Shown piece by piece: positions 1 through 11,500 of a stretch of 64,000 nt of DNA. The DNA is from Engraulis encrasicolus (lineage: Eukaryota; Chordata; Actinopteri; Clupeiformes; Engraulidae), in contig NC_085880.1 in assembly GCF_034702125.1 (NCBI RefSeq), positions 18,481,028 through 18,545,027 on the forward strand, given 5' to 3'. A program made the position numbers and the translations under genes. Under the pieces are notes generated by a model. The model ran no database searches and was not told the origin of the DNA. It saw only the letters and a program-made list of their open reading frames with translations. Every line of letters begins with the position of its first letter. Position 1 is the first letter of the stretch.

Positions 1-228
1 GATACGTTTTCAAAGATGACTGTGGTGTATGGACTAGCTGAGAGATTCGCCCTTCAGCCCAGACTGGCACACCATATTTATTTCCATTTTAAAAATTACA
101 TACATTTGAAGAGGGAAGATGAAACCCAATTTCTGGACACAGAAAACTAAAGCTTATTTTTTTCCTGAAGTAGTTGAACCATGTCAGCAAGTTTAAGCGT
201 TGTAGCGAATCAAAACTTGGCAAAGCAG

Positions 229-230
<2 letters not shown>

Positions 231-271
<41 letters not shown>
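231..271. repeat. (CA)n microsatellite
   Basis: About 41 bp of uninterrupted CA dinucleotides. The surrounding 1-780 shows no recognisable gene; its short open frames have no family features. Confidence 0.95.
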
Positions 272-274
<3 letters not shown>

Positions 275-779
275 TAGTAGGTCAATATTTATGTAATTCA
301 AAAAATCCAATAACTTTAAGTGATGGTCAGACCCCAAGTATGCTTAGAGTTAAAAAAGGTAGTGACGCCACAGATTGTTGCTACCATCTCTGGCCAACTG
401 CATCCACTGCATAGATCATTTACCGTGTCTCATCTTTCAGTACATAACTTCCCTGGTTTGATTAGACTGTCCCACTCCAGTCATTAATGTACAGCATGTC
501 AAAGGGTAAAATGTATTTGCTCAATCTAGTGGTTGTTTTGGGAGGAACAGCCCAAGGTGTTTTATCCCACTACACTGGCTTGACCAAAGAACTAGACATT
601 GTTTATAACCGTAGAGGGACAAAAAAAAGGATCTGTCAAGTTGGCTTTTTTTCCTTTGGTGTTGCATATTCATGTTTGTTCTGCAGCTAAGTCTGAATCC
701 TCAAAGCAGTCTCCTTGGAAATGCAGTCCTTCTTGAGTGGTTCCTGTAGACACAAGATAAACATGCATTAAGTCACAGT

Positions 780-1112
780 ATGGCCAGAGTAGGTATTGCA
801 ACTGTGCTGCTAATTGAAACTGCCTGTTGCCAAATATGATCTTTTCATGAATATTTACAAAGTAATACATTCATATTTACTATTATGACCAATGTACAGC
901 GAGTCTAGCAGCTAAAATATATATTTCTGGAAATTTAAAATGGCGGAAATGGAGAAGATCCCCCTTTTCATATATGAAAACTGCAATTTTCTCAGTCAAT
1001 GAATACTTAGAATTGAATGGTGGTGGTAACTTCATGAAAGATAGCATTTGTGAATGAGCATCATGGATTATGGAAATAAACTACTAAAATATTACACAGT
1101 GCACCTTTTAAG
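780..1112. repeat. piggyBac-like MITE, 5'-truncated (TTAA family)
   Basis: It shares its internal sequence with 18382-18694 and with the MITE in each tandem unit (for example 21341-21682), and ends in the shared CACAGTGCACCTTTTAA. Confidence 0.6.
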
Positions 1113-1314
1113 ATTAAATGTGGGCCTGTTCTCAGAGTGAACAGGGAGACAACACAATGGGGCACCTAAATCACACCTTTTTACTTCCGAGACGTGGGGC
1201 TGGAGCTCTTCAAATTTTGAATGGGAGTTAATGGAGCGAGTCAAGTTAAATCCTCATCCTGTTTGGCATGTGCTTCAGCCTTGGTGGTGCTCACCGTCGA
1301 GGACAGCAGTATAA

Positions 1315-1440
1315 AGACAAGCTTGGACTCTGAGGAAGGCGCAGGTGCGCCGAAACGTCAGTCATTTTGAGAACCAAAATAATAAAAAACCTCTAAAAAA
1401 GCTGCTGAGTGCTCCAGTCATCTCTTTTTTTCACATTGGA
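1315..1440 (+). mobile_element. Penelope-like element tail with hammerhead-like motif
   Basis: Stem I GACU (1326-1329) pairs with AGUC (1360-1363). Between them lie CTGAGGAA, stem II GGCGC/GCGCC with an AGGT loop (1338-1351), and GAAACGTC (1352-1359). An A/T-rich tail with AATAAAAA follows. Related motifs occur at 23913-23954 and 49113-49148. Confidence 0.5.
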
Positions 1441-1961
1441 CTGACTGAAAGACTCAGGTGATTTATTCAAAGTTTGAATGGCCATCTTGAAATGCAAATT
1501 AGTGGGTCAGAACAGTTTTAGCACCACAAAATTAAGTATGAACAACCACTTAAGTGCCATTTACCTTGGTTTATATAGATTTCGTAAAATGCTGCTAAAT
1601 ATCGCTCCAAAACAAAGCTGAAAACGAATATGAGAAGGTACCCGACTTCAGATGAATATTGTAAATTTTTGCTGACCTATGGTTTTGTAAGACTTGCATT
1701 TTTGAATTCCTCACAATTTTCTGAATCAGAAACACCCATCAAACCGCATGGGCTCAACCACATAAATAAAACCCTCTGAGCTCTTGGACTAACAGGATGG
1801 CGTCGCCAGGCTAGTGGTATTCACCAACACACTTGCCTTTTGGATGTGAAATAATGATCAATTCTGATGTTATACTTGTACTGCACTCTAGTGGGCATAC
1901 ATAGGACTACACCATAAGGCTTAACCAGGTAACTGGATAGGAATTGCTACATTCTCACACA
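1441..1961. other. Intergenic, no feature seen
   Basis: AT-rich sequence with no coding frame of interest and no repeat that I can match elsewhere in the window. Confidence 0.5.
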
Positions 1962-2556
1962 GGATCCTTTCCAATATCCTAACTCCTGCCCTCCCTTGCT
2001 CACTTGCCTGCTTGTTGCCTCCTGATGAGGTCACTAATAACAGAGGTGTTTTTCAATATCGTGCAAAAGCTCAAATCCAGTGTCCTTTTCTTATTGGTAA
2101 TCGGGAACCTGCGTGAAGCTGCCCCCCCCTCAAACCCAAAATGGTGAAATAACACTGCAGATTGTTGTGCTATGTTTGTGCCGGTTTGTGCTGTAAAAAA
2201 AAATCTGTAAAATAATATTTTCAATAGGCAGCCCCCCCTCCACGTCCAAATTTCTCCAAAGTAGTCTCAATAGAAAATGAGCTGTGATTTGTGCTGTGAA
2301 AATGAATGCTTCAATTACTTGTTTTTAAAGTTATATTTTATTATTATGCTATTAAAATGCGATTTTTTAAAAATTAATAGCACAAACAAAAATGTATACA
2401 GCACAATCCAGCACATGATGAATGAAGACTGGTCCCCCAAAAGTTGTTGTGGCTGGGCTGACAAGAGGGAAAATGTATTGTCTTCTCCACGGAGGTGGGC
2501 ACCAGCAAACCGCAAGGCCACAAGTACAGGCCGAGGACTGGAGTCCGCATACTGGA
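1962..2556 (+). repeat. 290-bp MITE family, copy 1 (interrupted)
   Basis: The left part (about 1962-2120) and right part (about 2405-2556) match other copies, for example 31791-32085. About 280 bp of unrelated AT-rich DNA splits them. Confidence 0.6.
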
Positions 2557-2689
2557 AAGAAAGAATCCGGGGGAATCATATTGTTCAAATAAATTGCAGG
2601 TGTGTGTCAGCCAAAACAGGCTTGTTATGAGTATTATAGTTCGCATGTGAGAGAAAAGAGTCGCACACAGAAGGTGAATGCAATTCAGG

Positions 2690-2815
2690 AGAAACTGTAT
2701 TCAAAAGTAGTTGTTAGCAGTTAGCAACTTCGGAAGTTGCCAATGGGAAATGGCAGTGCAACCAACAAAGAAACGAATATAGTTACGCTGTCCAGAAATG
2801 CACCCCAGTTTTGGG
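2690..2815 (-). repeat. Small MITE (GGGGTGCATTTC family)
   Basis: It shares its core with 14195-14323 and 54377-54500: GTTGCTAACTAC, a TTTCCCATTGGCAA middle, and GGTGCATTTCT ends. Confidence 0.55.
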
Positions 2816-2899
2816 AGAGAGAAATTAATATTTACAAGTTATATACAGATTTCCACAATACATGATGCTATGTCTTGAAAACTATTTACATGTTATAAG

Positions 2900-4116
2900 T
2901 AGGGGTGGGCAAACAAGAAAATCTTTAATCGCATTAACTCAATGACTTTCTGTGATTAATCGCGATTAATTGCATAGCGCGCAAAACCCAAAAATAATAA
3001 TAATAATAAATCATAAATAAAATAAATCATAAATAAAATAAAAATATTTTTTTAATTAATAAAATAAAATAATTAATAATAATTTGCATATGTACTGTGT
3101 AGATAACCTATGTAGGTCTAATATAATATTCCACAATGGAAATGTAGGCTATTTGCCAACCTATCAGTCTAAATTTAGTAGGCCATATGCCTATCCAATG
3201 TAGGCCTACTAATGAAACAAATTATTGCATACAATATTACACTAGGGCTATTTAAGATTGTAGGCTACTGAAACTGATATATTAGAAATTATAAACTCAA
3301 ATTAGGATGGTCTACATGGGCCTACAAGAAAAAAAGAAAAAAAAACTTGTCACTTAAAAAAACTATATGTTAAAACGGCTTGCCATAGGCGTGCGTCTGT
3401 GAGATATGTCCCGCCTTCTCTCACTGTCAAAGACTCCCACCTTCTCTCTTATCTGTCGCTATTTTTAAGGTGTTTCAGCGACTAGAAACTAATTGACTGT
3501 CTGTTGACAAAACAATAACGTTGACATGACTAACACTATCTTAAATGCTGACGAAGTTGCCGATGTCGCGAAATCATAGCCTACCATGTTGATGCAGCCT
3601 ACTATGCACGCGCAGCGCCATGTAGATACCAAAACGTTGCGTGAGGAATGTAATATCTCGCGGTCCACTTTTTGATCAAGGCTTTAGTAAGTCCGCGTGG
3701 CGTTATTGACAGCTGATAGACAGCCAGCACAACAGTAGCCTTTTCATGCTGACCGTACAATAGACTAACCTTGCGAGCTGCAAAGGCGAGCCACATGCTG
3801 CTCGAGAGTTGCACAAGGAGGACCAGAACTGTTTACCGAAAATGTCCATTCAGAAGTTGACGTCCTTCTGTAGGCTATGCCTGTTTTGTTTTGACTACTT
3901 TTCTAGACATTCTTCTTCTCTGTCAGCAGTCACTTGAAGCAGCAACAAGCGCGCTGACGCTTTCAAAATAAAAGGCACGAACGACGGTCATAAAAGGCAA
4001 AAAAAAAAAAAACCCACGAAAAAAACCCTGCTGCGTTATAGCGTTAACAAAATTGTCGGGCGATATTGACCCCAATAGTTAACGCACCGTTAACGCGTTA
4101 ACGTTGCCCAGCCCTA
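2900..4116. mobile_element. Non-autonomous hAT element, complete (1217 bp)
   Basis: Terminal inverted repeats TAGGGGTGGGCAA and TTGCCCAGCCCTA are flanked by an exact 8-bp target duplication GTTATAAG (2892-2899 and 4117-4124). An 8-bp duplication is diagnostic of hAT. No transposase frame is visible. Both ends are rich in TTAATCGCGATTAA-like and GTTAACGCGTTAAC palindromes. Confidence 0.88.
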
Positions 4117-4490
4117 GTTATAAGCATTAACTTCAAGGTTTCTTTTTGTTTTCATTCATAGAGCCACTCTTATAATGTCAATCAGTGCACCATCCATGTC
4201 AAGAGGGTCCACAAGAAGCATGTTAGAGACAATTCATCATTCATACAGCCAGGGGGAAGACATTTCAGTGTCCAGATTCAAAAGCCCTCACTCACATTGC
4301 AAAAGTCTTCGTCCTTGTTTGGCTTCGTGTGACAATCCGCTCGCACCAAATAATCTCTAAAATGTTTTGCTCAGATTTGTGTCAACACAGGAGAATGAAG
4401 CTGTTGAGTGACATGCAGCTGTCTAATGCAATGGTTTTCTAAGTGGGGGCCAGGGAACCGGGGTGGGGGGTGGGGTCTTGGGGTGTGTGT

Positions 4491-4514
4491 GGGGGGGGGG
4501 GGGGGGGGGGGGGG
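4491..4514 (+). repeat. Poly(G) tract, 24 nt
   Basis: An uninterrupted G run, preceded by several G4-G6 blocks from 4444, so quadruplex-capable. It lies about 320 bp beyond the stop codon of copy A. Run length may be unreliable in an assembly. Confidence 0.85.
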
Positions 4515-4832
4515 CTTACTGCTAGGGGGTCTGTGGCAGGTTGGCAGGAATAGTATAGCCTAGCACATCAAAACAAATAATTGAATAATTATTAAACACC
4601 AAAATAAAAACAAGACAAACAATATTCCCTCTAGTTAAAAACATCATTCAAATAGGCTAATCTTTTCCATCTTTAGAGCACGATGGCAGGGCGGGGCTTG
4701 GGTTTAGAGCACGGTGGCGGGGCGGGGCTTAGTTGGAAGCTCTAGGGTGCTGGTCTGGCGCCCACAGCCACTCGCCACCGTACATCCCTGCCCCTGGTTC
4801 TGGCTCAGCTCTGCAGCGGAGACGGACATGCC

Positions 4833-5517
4833 TCAGCCGGATGCCATGTGGCCTGGAACACATGTCGCCTTGGAGACGGGCAGGACACAGCCGGATGCCA
4901 TGTTGCCTGGAACACATGTCGCCTTGGATACGGGCATGATGCCCTGTTCATGGGCCTGCTGCAGGTGCTGCCTGAAATGGGCACCGAAATGTGTCAGACA
5001 TCAGAAAACTTTAGCAGCATGAGATTTGTTGTGTGTTTTGTTGTGTTTTTTTATGTTTTAAATAAATTAACTGCATGTAGTAAGCGTATACTGTAGGCTG
5101 GACAAACTTACCAAGCGGTGTGAGATATGACATAATGGACGTCTGGACTCTGGAAGCCATTGAAGTTTGAAGAAGCAGCAACAGTGTACGCCCCCATGTT
5201 CTCGAACAGCAGCCAGTCCCCCACCTAGTGGACAGTAATGGAACTTGTATTTATAATATCCTAATTTATTTATTATTAAATAATTTCCACAGTGTACGCC
5301 CCCATGTTCTCGAACAGCAGCCAGTCCCCCACCTAGTGGACAGTATAGGAACTTGTATTAATAATATCCTAATTTATTTATTATTAAAATAATGTCCACA
5401 GTGTACGCTCCCATGTCCTCGAATAGCAGACAGTTATATTATCATAATTCACATTATCAAAATCACACACACGCACACACAGACACACACATGCACACAC
5501 GCACACACACAGACGCA

Positions 5518-5556
<39 letters not shown>

Positions 5557-8500
5557 CATCCCCTCTCCCACCTGTAGCTCTGGCAGGGTGGTGTGTTCCA
5601 CAATGCGGTCGATCCCATCACACGTCTGCCCCCATACACTGCATGGCAACCACTGAGCACCCTGCTCAGGACTCTACAAGAACAACAGAAATGAAACAAA
5701 ACGACAAACAAGAATTTAAAAAAATAGCAAAAAAGTAATGAATATGACTAAGAAATAATAAGGTGCTACATGGCAGCCAGCCAGCATCATGCTCAGGTCT
5801 CGACAAAAGTTCAACAGAAAAGAATAGCAGGTTTCAAAGTTTTAGGTTAAAAAAAACGATACATAAACCATAGCTAAGGAACACTGCAGGCTATATAATA
5901 AAATCTAAAATGCACTATTGATCAGTGGGATTCAGACTTGCAACCTTCTGACTAAGCAACTGACTGTAATTCGCTCCCCAGCAAGATGTAATTGCCTAAA
6001 AGTGTTCTACAGCAGATTTCTAGAATCCTACTCAAATTATGGCAGATGAGAATTTCATGTATCCCATACACCTACTTGTGTATTATTGTATAATTAATCC
6101 CATATTTTGGTTCTGGCTACTGACAGTTAAAGGGACAGTTTGGTCAATTTCAACATGCAGTTGTATTGCTCACGCTACCCTTGACTTGTCAGTACCTGGT
6201 GATGCCACATTTTTCGGCTCAGCCATTTCCGAGATATGAGCAATTCTAATGGGGGCAGCGTTTGTTTACATTTTAAAAAAATGAAACATAGGCCAACTCC
6301 AAATATTTTCCCAAAAGGTACTGCTGTTTGCTAGTTGTCTGCTGATGTTTTATAACCTTTTGGATGTTTTTGGGAATAAATAAAAATGTTTTTTTGAAAT
6401 GTAAACAAAGAGCTGCCCCCATTACAATGACCAGGATCTCGGAAACGGCTGAAGAAAGAAAAAAAAATCTCAGGCACTGACAAGTCCAGGGTAGTGTGAG
6501 CATTACAACTGCATGTTGAAATTGACCAAACTGTCCCTTTAATGCTGCACACTGCTGAGTCATAGTGGCTCATTGGTGAAAACTTCTTTTGGCAACTCTC
6601 TATAGTGTTTGAATAACAGTTTTAACAGTCACATTCCAGAAATCTCTAACAAAGTTCCAAGCAAATTTGTGGGTGAAAGTGAAATTTTATGATTGAAAAA
6701 CCTTTTTCTCACTCTACTCATAGAGTGAGAGACATCATCAGCCTGAACATTCCATCATTATTTTCAATGGGGACAAAAAGTTGTACAGAAGCGTAAAAAA
6801 AAACCTGGTCGTATTAGAGTTTGAACAGTGTCTCTATCTTGAAACCCTATGGGTCTATGTGTTTTGAAATATGAAACTTGATGAATACTGAAAATTATTA
6901 TTATAATTATACTGATAACAGTAAAGTGGATTTGTCTTGCCAACCCCCCCTAATTGCAATGTACTTAGCTGACCTTTAATGGAGAGTGATTTACAGTTGG
7001 TTACAAAGCATTGTTTACAGTGCGACATGGGATTAGGTGCCTTGCTCAACAGCACAGTTGATCTAATGCAGTGGTTCCCAACCTATGGGTCGGGACCCAA
7101 CCCATGGGTCGCCAAAGATCCACAGTGGGTCGCGAAGCCCTCTTGATGTTAAGGGGTTTAATTTTAATACCATATATAGCCCATGTTGAATAAATGACAA
7201 AGCATTTAAACTAATATATGCATAGAAGCAACACAATATAAGTGATGCATTAAACAGTTATTCTATATTTGACTGAAGACAAATTGGGGAATAAAATGAT
7301 AACTAATGAGTTTTTGCAGGAAACAGAGTATCATGTGACTCCCTCTCGTGCGGGCGCTCACACGGTTGGGTCACCAAAGCTTGCAATGTGAAAATATGGG
7401 TCCCTGAAGAAAAAGGTTGGGTACCACTGATCTAATGTATGATTTCACCTTGAGAAGGGTTGGTGGAATTTCAAAATCCTCCATGAAACTGCACATGAAT
7501 GAACCATAAACGCTGTCATTCACATAGTACATCAGGGTACGGTCACCACTCCTAGTGCCATCCTCTGAAACAGCACAAAAAGAACAGAAATCAGCAACAG
7601 CATAGCAATAGAATTTGTATACAATACAATCTAATACAAAATGTATTTATATAGCGCATTATCACAGCTATGAAGTTGAATTCAAAACACTTTCAAAATA
7701 CACATACACATATACACATTCCCACATTCCCACACCATGTCTGGAGGCTGCTGCACAGCGCCAATTGTATGATTAATTTCACTTTCTCATGTGAACCCAA
7801 AAGATATGAAAATAAAGGTGTTTTTTATTTCTTTTTAAGGCATGTCGCTTTTGGGGAAGTTCCTGAAGTACATTTCATTTCACCCTGTCTAGATATATAT
7901 ACTTGTCAGGGTATTGGTTACAGTCCCTGGAGCAATGTGGGGTTACTGTAGGTGCCTTGCTCAAGGGCACCTCAGCCATGGATGGAGATGTAGGGAGAGG
8001 TCAGGGGGGATTCGAACCTACAACCCCTAGATTGAAGGTAGGTAGGTACGTTTGGTGCTGCATAAGGGTTTGGTGTTGCATGGGATGCTGCGGTACCTTT
8101 TCCCTGATGGTAGGAGTGTGAGTAGGTGGTGTGCTGGATGTGTAGGGTCAGAGGTGTTTTTGGTTTTCGAGGCAATTCTGGTGATGTAATTTGTGACTAA
8201 GGTGGGGAGACTGTGGCCAATGATTTTAGAATACATGATTCAAAATCAAAATCTGAATACCGTCAGTGGGGGGCTCGTCATCCAGCACCTCGTTTTTGGC
8301 GATGACGTTGACAGCAAGCGTGTAGGCGGAGGCTACGAAATAGCAGCCAGGCTCAGCAATGACCTTCACACCTGAGCCAGCAGGGAAGTACCGGTCCAGC
8401 GCAGGGTTGATCACCGCCACACACTGCCAAGACAAGACAAGACAAGACAAGACAAGACAAGACAAGACAAGACAAGACAAGACAAGTTAGCCTACATCAC

Positions 8501-11500
8501 TGTCCAGCACGGGGTTAATTACTGCCACACACTGCAAGACAAGACAAGTTAGCCTCCAGCTGTCCATTGCTCCTCTATACAAAGTTAATAACCTCCATCG
8601 ACGTTGCTCTTGTCACGTTCGGTGTGCTCGTAAGTTTAAGCTTTAAGTGAATGTAGCCAGTTATTATTTACAACACCCACCTCCTCAAACTTGAGCTTGG
8701 CATGCTCTGTTCCTGGGTAGCCTCCCCCGATATCCAGGAGCTTCATGTTGAATCCCAGCTCTGCCTAGTTAATAATAATAATGGTAATAATAATAAAACA
8801 TTATCTTTTGGTGGATGGGGGCATGGTGGCTCATTGGGCAAAGATCATAGCGTTTGGAAGTTGGGGTGCGCACATCCACAAAGCAGTAATGGCGCCTGAC
8901 AAAAAGTGACAAGCAGTGTGATGAAGTGGTCAGCACACTGGGTATTAACTCCAAAAATATAACTTTATTTCATTTTTACATACGGAAACGTTGCCACATG
9001 TAAAAATGAAATGAATTTATATTAAAGAAATAATGAAATAAAGTTATATTTTTGGAGTTTATACCCAGTGTGCGTCCACTTCATCACACTCATTGGGCTA
9101 AACTGCCATTCCAGTTATTCGGGGACCCGAGTTCGAGTCATTCAGTCAAGGTCATTTCCAGGTCTTTCCCCCATATCTGTCTTCCACCGCTTTCCTGGCA
9201 CTATCTCATACTGTCCTATCTAGAAAAGAGGTGTAAAATGCCTTGAAAATATCTTATTACATTACTTTATTTTGGGCCGAAATGCAAGACTACAGACACT
9301 GGTGTTGTAGAGGAATGTGAAACACAAAAAAGATCTCCCAATGCAGATTTTATAAGGTGCTGCACAGGTACTAAAGGAGGGGAAAAATAAAAACTAAAGG
9401 AAGAAAAATGATAAAATTATAAAATAAAAAGCAGTGAGTTGGGGTAGACAAATGTGCAATTAAATTACAATTGGCAAATTATGTAGCGCAAATGAGGCTG
9501 AGGGCCAAACAAATCACCCGACTGTATGGCCACAGATAACACACATAATGTTTTCATTTGTTCAAATTTCAGGGTGGGCCAAATGTTTGCCATGCCTGGG
9601 CCGGATCTGGCCCATGGGCTGCCATATAGAGACCACTGCTCTACAGTGCATTGCATCCTCACCCCCAGTTGGAAGACGTGGTGTGCATCAGCGATGGCCT
9701 GAGAGTAGGTCTTGGGGTCAGTGCAGCCGCTGCCCACGTGGAAACTGACCCCGACGACCTCCAGAGACAGCTGACGAGCTCGCTCCAACAGTGCCCGACA
9801 CTTCCTCAGGGGGACGCCAAACTTCACGCTTAAACAAGTGCGGGCAGTTGAATCGTCTGCAGTGATGCGCAGAACAAGCCTGTAAAGACGAGGCAGCACA
9901 AAACCAGAAAGTGTTGGTCATGAAAGCATGTATTGTAAATCTTGTCAGATCTTGTTTGTGAGTTTTCATACCAAATTTCATATTATTTTTTTAATCCATT
10001 TTCCACTAACAAAATCTATGTTTGACGGCCATTTTGAAAAATGGCTGCCAGGGGACAGATCTTGAGCGCCTACAATTATAATTCTGACAAGGCCCCTTTT
10101 GTGAGTCTTCATACCATATTTGATGCTTTTATTGCAAAGAAATAGAAAAGAAAGCCTTTAATGGTCATTATACTCTGTAAAATGATATTTTAAATCTCCC
10201 TACAAGGTGTATACTACATATTTGAATAGTGGCCCTGCCATGGCCTAACGGTAGGGCACTGGGTGACTACGCAGGCGACTCGTGTTGGATTCCGGCCCCG
10301 GCCCTGTCTTCCCTTCCCCACTTACAAAAACCCTTAAAGGATAAGTTCAGCCAATTTCAATATGCAATTGTAATGCTCACACTACCCTGGACTTGTCAGT
10401 ACCTGAGAATTTTTTTTTTTTCTTCAGCCTTTTCCAAGATCCTGGTCATTGTACTGGGGGCAGGTGGTTGTTTACATTAAAACTAGCAAATATAACAGTG
10501 ATACCTTTTGGGAAAATATTTGGAGTAGGCCTATGTTAAGAATTTTTCAAATGTAAACAAAATCTGCCCCCATAGAATAGCTCAGATCTCAGAAAGGGCT
10601 GAGACGAAAAATGCAGCATCACCAGGTACTGACAAGTCAAGGGTAGCGTTAGCAATACGACAGCATATTGAAATAGGCAGAAATGGTCCTTTAAGAACAA
10701 TAGAAATAGGAATAATAATAAAATAAAAAATATAAGTGAAAGCCCACCTGGGTAACTCCAACTGTCATTGTGACACAGCTCTCCACAGCACACAAGTGTT
10801 CACTGCACACTGCACACTGCACACAACGAAATTGCATTTTATGCCTCACCCGTGCAAGGGAGCAGCCCCGAATGGCGCCCCAAGGGAGCAGTGCGGCGCA
10901 TGGTACCATGCGCAGGGTACCTCAGTCATGGAGGAGGATGGGGGAGAGCACTGGTTAATTACTCCCCCCACCAACCTGGCGAGTCGGGAGTCAAACCGGC
11001 AACCTTTGGGCTATAAATCTGACGGCCTAACCGCTTATCCATGACTGGCCATAACACATTTGAACAGTATAAATTCATGAATAATATAATAGAGCTAAAA
11101 AACAACAATAAGCTATAAGGACACACTGTAAAAACTTCAACTTGATGTTGTTCAGCTCACTGGTATTTTTGACCCCAATGCCAATGCCAATGCCAATGCC
11201 AACTTCCACTTTCTCAAGTTGAGTTACCGGTATCACTCACTTTTGTAGGTTTTTGATAAAAAGCTGATATTAACTGAGATGTTGAGTTGATATGGTATAC
11301 ACATTATAGTGGGTGCCTAGAATGGATAAAGTCAAGTAGCACCAAACTCGAGTTGAAGCCCTCTGAGAATGAACGTGATAAAGTCAAGTAATCTACTGTA
11401 AGAAATAAAAGTTGGCTTCAACTGAAAATTTCAAGGCAACTTTCTTTCAACTTAAGCTATGGCAATCTGCTGTGACAGGGCTACCTGTGAAGTTTCGCAG

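Noticed and set aside
89..414. Open frames through the CA repeat at the left edge
   Set aside because: Dinucleotide repeats are open in several frames; the flanks carry no homology.
5289..5432. Extra exon 10 starts as mutually exclusive exons
   Set aside because: They lack the second half of the exon and any donor site, so they cannot replace exon 10.
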